Below the pieces are notes generated by a model, which was not told the origin of the DNA, ran no database searches, and saw only the letters and a list, made by a program, of their open reading frames with translations. A stretch of 53,174 bases of DNA from Alphaproteobacteria bacterium. GTDB lineage: Bacteria; Pseudomonadota; Alphaproteobacteria; MPNO01; UBA830. The stretch is taken from positions 1 to 53,174 of the forward strand of contig JAJEBT010000185.1 in NCBI GenBank assembly GCA_022822405.1, read 5' to 3'. The translations under genes were made by a program, and so were the position numbers. Shown piece by piece: positions 1 to 9,136 of this stretch. Position 1 is the stretch's first letter, and every line of letters starts with the position of its first letter.

Positions 1-108
1 CATGTGAACCGTCCTGCTCCATGATCGTGGGACAGGGACCACGCCCCGCCATCTAGTACAACCATATTAAACCAGATAAGCGATCAAAACACCCCCACTC
101 CATCATTC
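1..108. other. Window edge, no supported gene; 3' flank of truncated SulP gene
   Basis: No gene can be supported here. The stretch holds a 9-bp inverted pair, GGGACAGGG at 29-37 and CCCTGTCCC at 140-148, which straddles the point where the SulP reading frame stops matching its family. A possible minus-strand ATG at 20-22 would run off the left edge. An inserted element or a rearrangement end is possible, but neither a transposase nor a target duplication is visible. Confidence 0.3.
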
Positions 109-2109
109 TCAAAAAAAACCGAACAAAATTGTCGTGCACCCCTGTCCCGAAATCACAAGGTGCATGCCTTCCTGAACCTTGCCTTGCAGGGTGAGGCGTT
201 CTCCGGCCTGGTACTCGCGCGACTCCAGCCAGGGCTGAAGTTGCTCGACGAGCTCCTCGAAAACGATTTGCTCGTTGAGCCGCTCCTCGAGGTCCGAGGC
301 GACGCGAGCCAGCAGCTGGCCGCGGCTGTCGCCGGCAGCTTGCGCCAGTTCCTCGTTTGCCTTGGCGAGCACGGCGTCCTCGCCTCGCTCGAGGGCATGG
401 TCAAGGTCCGCCTCGAACCGTATCGCGTCCCGATCTTCAAGAGGGAGATTGTTGCGCAGACTTTTTTGGATTGGCTCTGACGCGGCGCAGATCACCAGTT
501 GCGTTCCGATCGAGTTCACGAATCGAGCAAACCGGCACAGGCAGGTAACGGCCGACAGGTCGCAACCAGACACTGCGGAGAAATCCAGGATGATGCAGAT
601 GGGACGCGGGTCCGCCCCCATCGGCTGCTTCAGTTGATCGATCAGGCGATAGACGCTGCCGAAGAAGAGATAGCCGTCCAGACGATAGCCCTGTAGCCGG
701 CCGCTCCGATCCAACAGGAGAGCGCGATCCGGAACCGAGCGGATCCTGGTGCTGGTGCGTTGCCGTGCGGTGAACTCTTCGACGACGATTTCCTCCCGGC
801 TCAACCGGAAGGCGAACATGACCAACGTGGCGAGCATCCCCACGCCAACACCTTCGATGAACCCAAAAACGGTGATCGCAAAGCAGATCAGCACAATGAT
901 TCCGTAGTCCGCCCAGCTCAACCGCTTGCGGGCCTTGACCAACCACGTGTTGATCAGGTCACTGCCGATGAAGAACAGCACGCCGCCGATGATCGACATG
1001 GGCAGCAACTCCATGGCTCCCGTGCCGAAGAAGAGCGACAGCGACAGCACTGCGGCGACAACGATCCCGATCCACGGGGTATCCTCGCCGAAACGACGAC
1101 AAGCCAGAGACAGGATGAAGGACTGGCAGCCAGTTATGCTTCCCCCGGCACCAGCGCAAATGTTGGCTATTCCGGCGGCGCGAAACTCACTGTCCAGGTC
1201 CACCTCGACACCCGTCGCCACCTCCAGGCCGTCAACGCACACCAACAGGCAAAGCAGGGTGACCAGAGACACGGTCAGAAGGTCCGGAACATGCCTGGCG
1301 ACGGTGCTCCAGTCGACCTGGGCCATGTCGTCGAGTCCGAAGACGGGCCACGTGGCACCGTCTTTCGCTATCCCCGACAACAGCAGCCCCCGCGCCTTTG
1401 CCTCGTCGAGGGGAACCTCAAGGATCGAGAGGCCCAGATGGTAGAGCGCAGTGAGAACCACGACGCTCCCCATCATCGCAACGAAACCGCTTCCGCGATT
1501 CATCGCAATCAGGAGGACGAGACCGCAGCCCAGGCCCGGCACCCACTTCCACACCATGTCCGAATCGAAAAGCCGGAACAGGTCCTGCCAGCCCAGAGTC
1601 TCGCCGCACATCACCGACAGCGCCGCCAGCACAAGAACGCAACCCGAGCCGGCAAAGAAACCGCCCGCGACGGGATAGGGGATGAAGCGGAAATAGCCGG
1701 CGAGGCGGAAACGTCCGATTGCGAGGAAGAACAGCCCCGTCAACAGACCGGAAAGGATCAACATCGCCACCATGGTCATGAACGGTGCATCGCCGTGCCC
1801 GCTCCTGACCGCCCCGGCCACGATGCCGGCGCCGAGCGAGCCGAGCACCGTTGCCGATATCTCCTGCGGATAAGCCAGCATTCCCGGAAAGCTGCTTGTC
1901 GCGCCGATCACCAGACTGAAAACGACCGCCCCGAACAGCATCATGCTGGTGCCCTGCACGGTGTAGGGCAGAAGCGGTCCGTTAAAGATGATGGCCGCCA
2001 GCGCGAGACATTGAATGATAATGACCGCAGCCATCAGGATGGCGACCGTCAGCACCCGGAAAATCCTGGGCGACAGCAGGTCGGCGCGGAACTTCTCAAG
2101 TCGGTTCAT
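109..2109 (-). CDS. SulP-family anion transporter with STAS domain and cut-off cNMP-binding domain
   Basis: This is an inner-membrane SulP/SLC26-type permease for sulfate, bicarbonate or another small anion. Residues 15-440 hold the hydrophobic transport core with many membrane segments. A STAS domain follows at roughly 460-570, containing the DFSAVSGCD strand-turn around the usual phospho-site. After it comes a linker with the opening of a cyclic-nucleotide-binding-like domain (YQAGERLTLQGK, then MHLVISGQ). That domain should run about 80-100 residues further, but the frame ends FGFF-stop after a run of eight T. The ATG at 2109 (MNRLEK) was preferred over the TTG at 2157 because the 16 extra residues look non-coding. 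Transport may survive the loss of the regulatory tail. The substrate cannot be read from sequence. Confidence 0.85.
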   Translation of the reverse strand: MNRLEKFRADLLSPRIFRVLTVAILMAAVIIIQCLALAAIIFNGPLLPYTVQGTSMMLFGAVVFSLVIGATSSFPGMLAYPQEISATVLGSLGAGIVAGAVRSGHGDAPFMTMVAMLILSGLLTGLFFLAIGRFRLAGYFRFIPYPVAGGFFAGSGCVLVLAALSVMCGETLGWQDLFRLFDSDMVWKWVPGLGCGLVLLIAMNRGSGFVAMMGSVVVLTALYHLGLSILEVPLDEAKARGLLLSGIAKDGATWPVFGLDDMAQVDWSTVARHVPDLLTVSLVTLLCLLVCVDGLEVATGVEVDLDSEFRAAGIANICAGAGGSITGCQSFILSLACRRFGEDTPWIGIVVAAVLSLSLFFGTGAMELLPMSIIGGVLFFIGSDLINTWLVKARKRLSWADYGIIVLICFAITVFGFIEGVGVGMLATLVMFAFRLSREEIVVEEFTARQRTSTRIRSVPDRALLLDRSGRLQGYRLDGYLFFGSVYRLIDQLKQPMGADPRPICIILDFSAVSGCDLSAVTCLCRFARFVNSIGTQLVICAASEPIQKSLRNNLPLEDRDAIRFEADLDHALERGEDAVLAKANEELAQAAGDSRGQLLARVASDLEERLNEQIVFEELVEQLQPWLESREYQAGERLTLQGKVQEGMHLVISGQGCTTILFGFF

Positions 2110-2515
2110 GCGCTTGCCGAGAAGCGGGTAGCGACGGGCGCACCCCACGGTGGCCAAAAGACGCGAGAAGCGAGCTCTTCGTCGACGTTTGGTGCGGTGG
2201 GAGGGGACGAATCAGTTCGGACTGCGATGCAGATCACAAGCGGCAACTCATTTTTCTCCGAGAGTATTGTAAGGGCTGGAAGTGTGTTGAACGTTAAGAT
2301 TTCGTGACGTTTTCATTAAAGTCCTATGGCGGTTTCACATTGATTCCGCCGGTCTTGATCGCCAAAAGACCAGGGTCCGAAAGAGAGCAAAAGCGCAGCG
2401 TCCCACCCGATGCCGTGGGCGCGGCGCGCGGCTTGCCCGCGCTCCGGCCGCGCAGTACGGTCGTCCCGCCGCGACCCGCGCGGCGGAGGACGAAACGGAC
2501 GGCCAGGAGGAGAAC
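2110..2515. other. Divergent intergenic region
   Basis: No gene is seen in these 406 bases. The part around 2240-2350 is clearly more AT-rich than its surroundings and sits between the divergent SulP and molybdopterin hydroxylase genes, so it probably carries their promoters. No convincing -35/-10 pair could be fixed. Confidence 0.4.
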
Positions 2516-4849
2516 ATGGCACGGATCGGCGATCCGGTACGCAGAGAAGAGGATCTGCGCCTGCTGCTCGGGCGCGGCAGGTATCTCGACGACGTCGCCC
2601 CGCCCCGCCAGGCACGAGCCGTAGTCGTCCGCTCGCCGCTGGCCCATGCGGAAATCCTGTCGCTCGACGCCGCGGCGGCGCGCGCCGCGCCCGGCGTCCT
2701 CGCGGTGCTCACCGGCACGGAGCTTGAAGCGCGCGGACTCGGCAGCTTCCGGCCGGCGACAGCGGGCACGCGCAGCGACGGCTCGCCGGGATTCGCGACG
2801 CCGCAGCCGCTGCTGGCGCAGGGCCGCGTCCGTTTCGCGGGCGAGCCCGTCGCCTTCGTCGTCGCCGAGACCCTCGAACAGGCTCGCGATGCCGCCGAGG
2901 CGGTCGCGGTGGAGTATGAACCGATTGCGGCGGTTGTCGATGTCGACGAGGCGCTGGCGCCGGGAGCGGCCGCGATCAGGGAGGAGAACCCGGGAAACGA
3001 GGCCTATACGCACACCCGCGGCGACGCGGCCGCGACCGATGCCGCGATACGCGGCGCCGCCCATGTCGTCCGCCACCGGGTTCGCGTCACCCGCGTCGCC
3101 GGCAACCCCATGGAGAATCGCGGCTGCATCGGCACGTACGACGCGTTCGAGGACCGTTACGAACTGCGCGCGACGATCCAGTCGGCGCACGGCATACGCC
3201 AGCAGATCGCGGATGCGATCTTCGGCATGCCGCAGAACCGGCTGCGCGTGATCTGCGACCACATGGGCGGCGGTTTCGGGACGCGGGGCGGGAATCATCC
3301 CGAATACAGCCTGTCGCTGTGGGCCTCGGAAGTCGTGGGCAGGCCCGTCAAATGGGTTGCCGACCGCGGCGAATGCCTGCTCACGGACGAACAGGCGCGG
3401 GGCGGGCTGGTCGACGCCGAACTTGCGCTCGACGCGAACTACAGGTTCGTCGCGCTCCGCACCCGCACGCGGGTTCCGATCGGCGCCTATTTCTCGACCG
3501 AGCGCAACCTGCGCTGCACCACCACCGGCCTCGGCGGCCTTGCCGGCGTCTACGACATCCCGGCGATTCATGCTACCGTCACCGGCGCCTTCGCCAACAT
3601 CGTGGGCAACGCCCAGTACCGGGGCGGCGCCAAGCCGGAACCGGTCTATGTCATCGAGCGCATGGTCGACGTCGCGGCGGCGGAGCTTGGCGTCGACCCC
3701 GCCGAACTGCGCCGCATCAACACGCTCGGCACCGGAGCAATGCCGTTCGCCACCGCTCTTGGCGAGACCTACGATTGCGGCGACTTCCGGCAGAACTTCG
3801 AGGACTGCCTCGACGCCGGCGGCCATGCCGGTGCCGACGCGCGGCGCGCCGAGGCGCGGCGCCGCGGCCGGCTGCTCGGCATCGGCCTGTCCAATTCCGT
3901 GACCGCCGTCGCGAGTTCGAATTTCGAACATGTCGAGGTGCGTTTCGACTCATCGGGCGGCATCACGCTGCTGTCAGGGGCGATGGACCACGGACAGGGC
4001 CACGCGACCACCTTCAAGCAGGTGCTCGCGGACCGGCTCGGCATTTCGCCGGACGGAATCCGCTACCGCTTCGGCGATTCCGACACGGTGACGGCGGGCG
4101 TCGGCACCTTCAATGCCCGCTGCGCCGTCTTCGTCGGCTCGGCCGTCACCATCGCCGCCGACCGGATCATCGCCAAAGGCCGGCGCATTGCCGCCCACCT
4201 CCTCGAAGCCGCCGAGGACGACATCGCGTATGCGGAGGGGCGCTTCTCGGTAGCGGGCACGGACCGCGTGGTGACGCTCACCGAAGTCGCGCGGACGGCA
4301 TTCCAGAAGCCGAAACTGCCGCCCGACATCGAACCGGGATTCTACGAGCACGGCGAGTTCGGCATGGGCGCCGGACAGGCGCCGACATTCCCCAACGGCT
4401 GCCATCTCTCGGAAGTGGAGATCGACCCCGAGACCGGCACCGTCGAGATGGTGCGCTACACCGCGGTCGACGACGCCGGCACGATCCTCAACCCTCTCCT
4501 GTTCGACGGTCAGGTTCATGGCGGCATCGCCCAGGGCGCAAGCCAGATCCTGTTCGAGCATGTCCGCCACGATTCGTCGACCGGACAGCCGCTGACCGGC
4601 TCGTTCATGGATTACTGCATGCCGCGGGCGGATGATTTCTGCACCTTCGACATCGCGGCGAACGAGGTGCCGACCGCGCGCAACCCGCTCGGCGTCAAGG
4701 GCGTCGGCGAGGCGGGGACGGTGGGCGCGCTGCCCGCGGTGATGAACGCCATCAACGACGCGCTCGCGCAGGCGGGCGCCCCGGCCATCGAGATGCCGGC
4801 CACGCCGGAGAAGGTCTGGCGCGCGCTGCAGGCGTCCACCCCAGCATAG
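2516..4849 (+). CDS. Xanthine dehydrogenase / CO dehydrogenase family molybdopterin-binding large subunit (CoxL-like, form II type)
   Basis: This is a 777-residue molybdenum hydroxylase large subunit, the part that binds molybdopterin-cytosine dinucleotide and oxidises the substrate. The N-terminal ~120 residues form the Ald_Xan_dh_C-like domain. The molybdopterin domains carry MGGGFGTRGG near residue 250, an RGGAKPEP segment near 367 where the family usually has AYRGAGRPE, and the terminal GVGEAGTVGALPA near 729 with the catalytic Glu. The AYxCSFR loop of true CO dehydrogenases (form I) is absent, so CO oxidation is unlikely; an aromatic or N-heterocyclic aldehyde or carbon centre is more plausible. 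An AGGAGG site seven bases ahead supports the ATG. The usual FAD (CoxM) and 2Fe-2S (CoxS) partner genes are not adjacent. Confidence 0.88.
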   Translation: MARIGDPVRREEDLRLLLGRGRYLDDVAPPRQARAVVVRSPLAHAEILSLDAAAARAAPGVLAVLTGTELEARGLGSFRPATAGTRSDGSPGFATPQPLLAQGRVRFAGEPVAFVVAETLEQARDAAEAVAVEYEPIAAVVDVDEALAPGAAAIREENPGNEAYTHTRGDAAATDAAIRGAAHVVRHRVRVTRVAGNPMENRGCIGTYDAFEDRYELRATIQSAHGIRQQIADAIFGMPQNRLRVICDHMGGGFGTRGGNHPEYSLSLWASEVVGRPVKWVADRGECLLTDEQARGGLVDAELALDANYRFVALRTRTRVPIGAYFSTERNLRCTTTGLGGLAGVYDIPAIHATVTGAFANIVGNAQYRGGAKPEPVYVIERMVDVAAAELGVDPAELRRINTLGTGAMPFATALGETYDCGDFRQNFEDCLDAGGHAGADARRAEARRRGRLLGIGLSNSVTAVASSNFEHVEVRFDSSGGITLLSGAMDHGQGHATTFKQVLADRLGISPDGIRYRFGDSDTVTAGVGTFNARCAVFVGSAVTIAADRIIAKGRRIAAHLLEAAEDDIAYAEGRFSVAGTDRVVTLTEVARTAFQKPKLPPDIEPGFYEHGEFGMGAGQAPTFPNGCHLSEVEIDPETGTVEMVRYTAVDDAGTILNPLLFDGQVHGGIAQGASQILFEHVRHDSSTGQPLTGSFMDYCMPRADDFCTFDIAANEVPTARNPLGVKGVGEAGTVGALPAVMNAINDALAQAGAPAIEMPATPEKVWRALQASTPA

Positions 4850-4859
4850 CCGCGGACGC

Positions 4860-5594
4860 TCAGGCGTCAGGTGCGTCCGCGCCGAGGCCGAACAGGATCT
4901 CGCGGCTCTCGGCGGTCATCGTACGCGCGCCGCGATGTTCCGCGAGCAACTGCATGCCGGCCTGCACCCCGGCGCGCGCGGCGACGGCATCGAACCAGCG
5001 CTTCACGTTCGGAAACTCGGCCTTGTCTATGCCCTGGCGGCGCGATGGCCGGACCCATGGCCAGGAGGCGATGTCGGCGATCGAGTAGGCATCGCCGGCA
5101 AGATAGGCGCTGTCGCCGAGGCGGCGTTCCATGACTTCGTAGAGACGGCGGACCTCCCGCGAATAGCGTGCGATCCCGTAAGGCACCTCGACCCCGCCCA
5201 TCGCCTGGCGGAAGTGGTGCGCCTGGCCGGCCATCGGGCCGAGCCCGCCGACCTGCCAGGCCAGCCATTCCAGGACCGCTTTGCGGGCGCGCGGCTCGCC
5301 GGGCAGGGGCAGAAAACGCTGTGTTTTCTCCGCGAGATAGATCAGGATGGCGCCGCTCTCGAACACCGCGAGCGGCGGCCCGCCATCGGCCGGCTCGCGG
5401 TCGATGATCGCCGGAATGCGGTTGTTGGGGCTCAGCGCGAGAAAGGCGGGATCGAACTGGTCGCCGCGATTGATGTCGACGGCGGTCACCGTGTAGGCCA
5501 GGCCGCACTCCTCGAGCATGATCGAGACCTTCTGGGCGTTGGGCGTCGGCCACGCGTGAAGCTCGATCATCGCACCGCCGGCGGCGGTGTTCAT
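4860..5594 (-). CDS. Glutathione S-transferase family protein (Nu-class-like)
   Basis: A 244-residue cytosolic GST. The N-terminal thioredoxin-fold half has the opening ELHAWPTPNAQKVSI, then the cis-Pro segment NNRIPAI and the glutathione-contacting FESGAILIYLAEK. The C-terminal all-helical half contains YSIADIASWPWV, the N-capping box of the family. The pattern resembles the YfcG/YghU group, which often have disulfide reductase or peroxidase activity. The ATG at 5594 overlaps the upstream UbiD stop as ATGA and has GAGGAGGA at good spacing; a second ATG at 5570 (MIELHAW) is an alternative. Coupling to UbiD suggests a role in the same degradative route. Confidence 0.88.
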   Translation of the reverse strand: MNTAAGGAMIELHAWPTPNAQKVSIMLEECGLAYTVTAVDINRGDQFDPAFLALSPNNRIPAIIDREPADGGPPLAVFESGAILIYLAEKTQRFLPLPGEPRARKAVLEWLAWQVGGLGPMAGQAHHFRQAMGGVEVPYGIARYSREVRRLYEVMERRLGDSAYLAGDAYSIADIASWPWVRPSRRQGIDKAEFPNVKRWFDAVAARAGVQAGMQLLAEHRGARTMTAESREILFGLGADAPDA

Positions 5595-7204
5595 TCCCCG
5601 TCCTCCTCGCGGAACGCCCGGTTCGGTGCGACATCGCTCCGGCGGAACCGCGCCGAGCGTTCGCCGTTGGCGATCCAGTCGCTCTCGGCGGCGCGTCCGG
5701 CGGCGCGCGCCCAGGTCTCGGACCAGTCGCCGAGTTCGTAGCCATGCCACGGCGCTTCAGGCGCAAGCGGAGGCAGGTCCAGCCTTTCCCATATCTCGCG
5801 CGCGCGCTCCATGTATTCGCGCGCCGGCAGGGCCACCGGCGCCATGGGCGCCTTGAGGGTCGCGTCGATGAGCAGGGCCGCGTCCTCGCTGGCACCGGTC
5901 CTTGGCCCGTGCCCCAGCGGCTGGTGAGCCGCACGCTCGCAATCCTCGGCGAGGTTGGCGCGGTAGCTCATGGCCCAGAACACGGCGTCGAGATTGTCCG
6001 GCTCGATGTCCTCGTCGACCGCGATCAGGTACTTGCCGACCGGCGCCTGGAACGACATCGCGCCGTGGAGCGCGCGCCAGATCTCGGTCCGCGGTGTGCC
6101 GTGGGCAAACTGTAGCACGACGACCTTGCGCAGGTTGGTCAGGGGTTCGTGCATCGCCACCCGGCGGACGTTCCGGATGCCGAGATGGCCGGTCAGGTGA
6201 TCGAGGAACAGCGGTTCGTAGGCGACGCGCTTGATGACGCTCGATTCGGACGGCGTGACCTGGCTGATGATGGAGGTGAAGACCGCGTTCCGGCGCCTCG
6301 TGATGGCGGTGACCCGGAATATGAAATTGTACTCCTCGAGATTGACGTGGCCATAGCTCTCGCCAAACGGCCCCTCGGGCTCGAAGCAGCCGGTGTCGAC
6401 CAGCCCCTCGATGACGATCTCGGACTCGGCGGGCACCATGAGATCGACGCTGCGCGCCCGGGCGATCTCGATCGGCGCTCCGGCGATGCCCCCGGCGACG
6501 CCGATCTCGTCGACGCCGAGGGGCAGCTTCTGCGGGCCGACATAGGCCACCGGCGGCGGACAACCGACGACCATCGCCATTGGCATCGGCTCGCCGCGCG
6601 CGCGGTATTTCTCCCAGTGCGCCGCCCCGCCCTGGCCGAGGTTCATGAACAGCTTCAGGCCGATGCGGTCGGGAGCCTTGAGGCCGCCGCGATAGGTGCC
6701 GATGTTCTGGATTCCGGTATCGGGGTCCCTCGTGATGCAGGCCGTCGCCGTAAGGTACGGCGCCGAATCGTAGCCCGGCGTGGACACCGGAACAGGAAGC
6801 GCGTCAAGTCCGTCGCCGGCCGCGAGGGCGCCGCCTTCGAACGCCAGCTCCTGGCAGGCGGGACCGGCGACCTCAACCGGCGGCACCGGTTCTGCGATCG
6901 CCTCGCGCCAGCACCGGCCTATGTCCGGGACCGGCCGGCCCATGCCGACGGAATAGATCTCCGCGCTGGCCGCGAGCGCGCCGACCGCGACCGGGATATC
7001 GTATCGCCGCCCCTTGCCATCGACGACGTTGGTGAAGAGAAAGGCCTTGCGGTCGGCCTCGGGGATGCCGCCGCGGAACTGCCAGCGCACGAGCGGGCCG
7101 AGCTCCGAATCCTTGTTGATGGGCGCATCGATCGTGCGCAGCAATCCGGCTCCGTCGAGGGCCGCCAAGTGATCGTGCAGGTTCCGGTATCCGCGCGCGC
7201 TCAT
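5591..7204 (-). CDS. UbiD family decarboxylase
   Basis: A 537-residue UbiD-type reversible (de)carboxylase that uses prenylated FMN plus a divalent metal and potassium, acting on aromatic or alpha,beta-unsaturated acids. The signature NIGTYR lies at 167-172 and the EPEGPFGE stretch at 275-282 holds the acid/base Glu region. Length is slightly above the usual 480-510. The ATG at 7204 (MSARGY) is favoured because GGAGGAGA lies seven bases before it; the upstream ATG at 7219 is part of that ribosome-binding site. A UbiX-type prenyltransferase to make the cofactor is not in the window. It is first in an operon with the GST and divergent from a fumarylacetoacetase-family gene, pointing to an aromatic-acid degradation module. 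Confidence 0.92.
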   Translation of the reverse strand: MSARGYRNLHDHLAALDGAGLLRTIDAPINKDSELGPLVRWQFRGGIPEADRKAFLFTNVVDGKGRRYDIPVAVGALAASAEIYSVGMGRPVPDIGRCWREAIAEPVPPVEVAGPACQELAFEGGALAAGDGLDALPVPVSTPGYDSAPYLTATACITRDPDTGIQNIGTYRGGLKAPDRIGLKLFMNLGQGGAAHWEKYRARGEPMPMAMVVGCPPPVAYVGPQKLPLGVDEIGVAGGIAGAPIEIARARSVDLMVPAESEIVIEGLVDTGCFEPEGPFGESYGHVNLEEYNFIFRVTAITRRRNAVFTSIISQVTPSESSVIKRVAYEPLFLDHLTGHLGIRNVRRVAMHEPLTNLRKVVVLQFAHGTPRTEIWRALHGAMSFQAPVGKYLIAVDEDIEPDNLDAVFWAMSYRANLAEDCERAAHQPLGHGPRTGASEDAALLIDATLKAPMAPVALPAREYMERAREIWERLDLPPLAPEAPWHGYELGDWSETWARAAGRAAESDWIANGERSARFRRSDVAPNRAFREEDGE

Positions 7205-7560
7205 GCCGTTCTCCTCCATCGGCGCATGATGCCGGGTTTGCCGCGCGAACGCGATAGCCGCCGGAGGGTGTAGGCGCCCGGCTGCCCCGCCGTCCTGCGC
7301 TCCCCGCCTGCCGGAAACCGGCGCTCGGCCACGAGCGTTCTGCCGGGGGTTTGCCGGCCGGGATCCGGTGGTCTATGACGGGCCGGATCCGGACAGGACG
7401 CGACCGCAATGCCAACCGGCCCCGTCAGGGGGCGCTGGCGCGAGGATCTCGTCTCCCCGGCGGGGACGCACACCGCTACCGCCGCGCTGCTCGCGGCTTT
7501 CGACATCCGGCTCCGACCGGACCAGGCCGCCCGGCTCGCCATCCGTGAAGGAAAACCGCA
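7205..7560. other. Divergent intergenic region between ubiD-like and FAH-like genes
   Basis: These 356 bases separate the UbiD-like (minus) and fumarylacetoacetase-like (plus) genes and should contain both promoters. The only coding-like signal is the short frame at 7409-7564, listed separately. No clear operator or hairpin was found. Confidence 0.4.
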
Positions 7561-7564
7561 ATGA
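7409..7564 (+). CDS. Possible small protein or gene remnant, stop overlaps FAH start
   Basis: A 51-codon frame from ATG at 7409 that ends in TGA overlapping the next gene's ATG as ATGA. The translation (LLAAFDIRLRPDQAARLAI near the end) reads like ordinary protein rather than an Arg/Pro-rich shadow frame. An in-frame stop lies only ten codons upstream at 7376, so it is either a genuine short cistron or the tail of a decayed upstream gene. No family is recognised. Confidence 0.3.
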   Translation: MPTGPVRGRWREDLVSPAGTHTATAALLAAFDIRLRPDQAARLAIREGKPQ

Positions 7565-8487
7565 AACTTCTGTACTTCGACGATTTTCGCCTTGGCGTTC
7601 TCGCCGGCGACGCCGTAGTCGATGTCACCGGCATCGTCTCGGACATCCCCCATGTCGACCGGCGCGACCTCATCAACGGGCTGCTCGAGCGGTTCGACGA
7701 CTACCGCGGCCGGCTCGAGGCGGCTGCCGCAGGCGGCGGCGGGGTGCCGCTGGCAGGCGTCCGCATCCGCCCGCCGGTTCCCAGGCCGACCACCATCGAC
7801 TGCATGGCAGTCAACTACATGGAGGACGGCACGCGGGACGCGCCCGCGCTCATCAACGCATTCCACAAGTCGCCGGGGGCGGTAATCGGCCACAACGACA
7901 CCATGATCCTGCCCGACGTGCCGGCCGCGGTGTTCGAGGGCGAAGCGGAACTCGCCGCGATCATCGGCAGGCGGGCCGACAACATCGGCGAGGCCGACGC
8001 AATGGATCACGTCTTCGGCTGGACCTGCTTCATCGACGGCTCGGCGCGCGCGCTGCCGCCGCCGGGCAACACCTTCTTCCAAGTCAAGTCGCGCAAGACC
8101 TTCGCGCCGATCGGCCCGTGGATCGTCACCAGGGACGAGGTCGCCGATCCGCAGAGCCTCCAGGTTAGACTGTGGAACAACGGCGAGTTGATGCAGAACT
8201 TCAACACCGACGACATGGCGCACAAGATCCCGCGCTGCATCGCGTGGCTGTCGTCGATCCACCCGCTGGCGCCGGGCGACATCGTGGCCACGGGCACCAA
8301 CCATCGCGGCCTGCATCCGTTCCAGGACGGCGACCGGGTCGAACTCGAGATCGAGAGCATCGGCCGGCTCGCCATCGACGTTCGCGACGACCTTAAGCGG
8401 GGCTGGGACCGGGTGACGCGGCTGGAACACGCGGAGAAGGGGCTGGAAGGCCCGCACACCAAGCAGGTTTCGGGAAAGTACGCCTGA
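7561..8487 (+). CDS. Fumarylacetoacetate hydrolase family protein
   Basis: A 308-residue FAH-superfamily enzyme. The family cleaves C-C bonds of acylpyruvates or isomerises and decarboxylates products of aromatic ring cleavage, using a Mg/Ca centre. The metal-site segment FEGEAELAAIIGR supplies the paired Glu residues, a conserved FGWTCFIDGSAR-type stretch follows, and the C-terminal part includes GDIVATGTNHR, matching the GTPxG region of relatives. Length is normal for the bacterial HpcE/YcgM-like group. The ATG at 7561 follows GAAGGAAAAC. With UbiD, GST, CMD and VOC genes close by it probably works in aromatic-compound breakdown; the actual substrate is not deducible. Confidence 0.9.
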   Translation: MKLLYFDDFRLGVLAGDAVVDVTGIVSDIPHVDRRDLINGLLERFDDYRGRLEAAAAGGGGVPLAGVRIRPPVPRPTTIDCMAVNYMEDGTRDAPALINAFHKSPGAVIGHNDTMILPDVPAAVFEGEAELAAIIGRRADNIGEADAMDHVFGWTCFIDGSARALPPPGNTFFQVKSRKTFAPIGPWIVTRDEVADPQSLQVRLWNNGELMQNFNTDDMAHKIPRCIAWLSSIHPLAPGDIVATGTNHRGLHPFQDGDRVELEIESIGRLAIDVRDDLKRGWDRVTRLEHAEKGLEGPHTKQVSGKYA

Positions 8488-8509
8488 GGCCCGGCTCTCC
8501 CGTCGCGGC

Positions 8510-8528
8510 GCGCGGGCCGGACCCGCGC
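8510..8528. terminator. Weak bidirectional hairpin between convergent genes
   Basis: A perfect 7-bp stem, GCGCGGG and CCCGCGC, with a five-base loop lies in the 65-bp gap between the convergent FAH-like and CMD-family genes. There is no U-tract on either side, so it is only a candidate terminator or transcript-end stabiliser. Confidence 0.3.
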
Positions 8529-8552
8529 CTGTTGGGGGAACGCTCCGGAAGC

Positions 8553-9104
8553 CTATTGCGCGAGAAGCGACGGCGATCCGGCCGGGGCCTCGGCGCCGAC
8601 CACGTTGGCCATCATCGCGGTCTTGCAGAAATGACCAATGACGCCGACAAGGTCGGCGAGGCGGCGATAGCCGATGGCGTCCCTGGCGGCCTCGAACCCG
8701 GCATCGCCAAGCGTGCCGGTCTCGAGGAGTTCCCGCGCCGCATCGTGGACGGCGCCGTCCTCGCGGCTGGCGAAATCCGGCCGCCGACCGGCATTCACCG
8801 CATCGATGACCGAGCGCTCGAGGCCATCCTCGAGCGCCACGCGCGCCTGCGCCGCCCAGGGATAGGCGGCGTTCCAGTGGCGCGCGGCCAGCAGGGCAAC
8901 CAGGCGCAGCTGGGGGAGGGTCAGCGAGCACCGGTTCTCGAAATAGTCGGACGCCGTGTTGTTGGTCTCCCACATCCCCGGCGCATAGGCGTAGCCGATG
9001 GCCGGCCCCCGGCCGACGCGCCCGGTCTGCGCTGCGGTGGCGTCGTGGACTCTCCGCTGCTCCTCGTCCATCTCGTCGCGGGCAAGCGCTGGTATCCTCG
9101 TCAT
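8553..9104 (-). CDS. Carboxymuconolactone decarboxylase (CMD) / AhpD-like family protein
   Basis: A 183-residue, mainly helical protein of the CMD superfamily. Members are either gamma-carboxymuconolactone decarboxylases or AhpD-type peroxidase partners. The helical core runs from the NNTASDYFENRCSLT segment through LRLVALLAARHWNAAYPW to the GVIGHFCKTAMMANV helix. The redox CxxC of AhpD is absent, so a non-redox role, lyase or binding, is more likely. A near-perfect AAGGAGGT site precedes the ATG at 9104. It is the second gene of a two-gene minus-strand operon, 32 bp after the VOC gene. Confidence 0.82.
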   Translation of the reverse strand: MTRIPALARDEMDEEQRRVHDATAAQTGRVGRGPAIGYAYAPGMWETNNTASDYFENRCSLTLPQLRLVALLAARHWNAAYPWAAQARVALEDGLERSVIDAVNAGRRPDFASREDGAVHDAARELLETGTLGDAGFEAARDAIGYRRLADLVGVIGHFCKTAMMANVVGAEAPAGSPSLLAQ

Positions 9105-9136
9105 CGCTTCGACCTCCTTTTCCGGCCCAGGCCGCG

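Noticed and set aside
760..2307. 515-codon plus-strand frame antisense to the SulP gene
   Set aside because: It is rich in His, Gln and Arg as expected from antisense membrane-protein codons; no domain is present.
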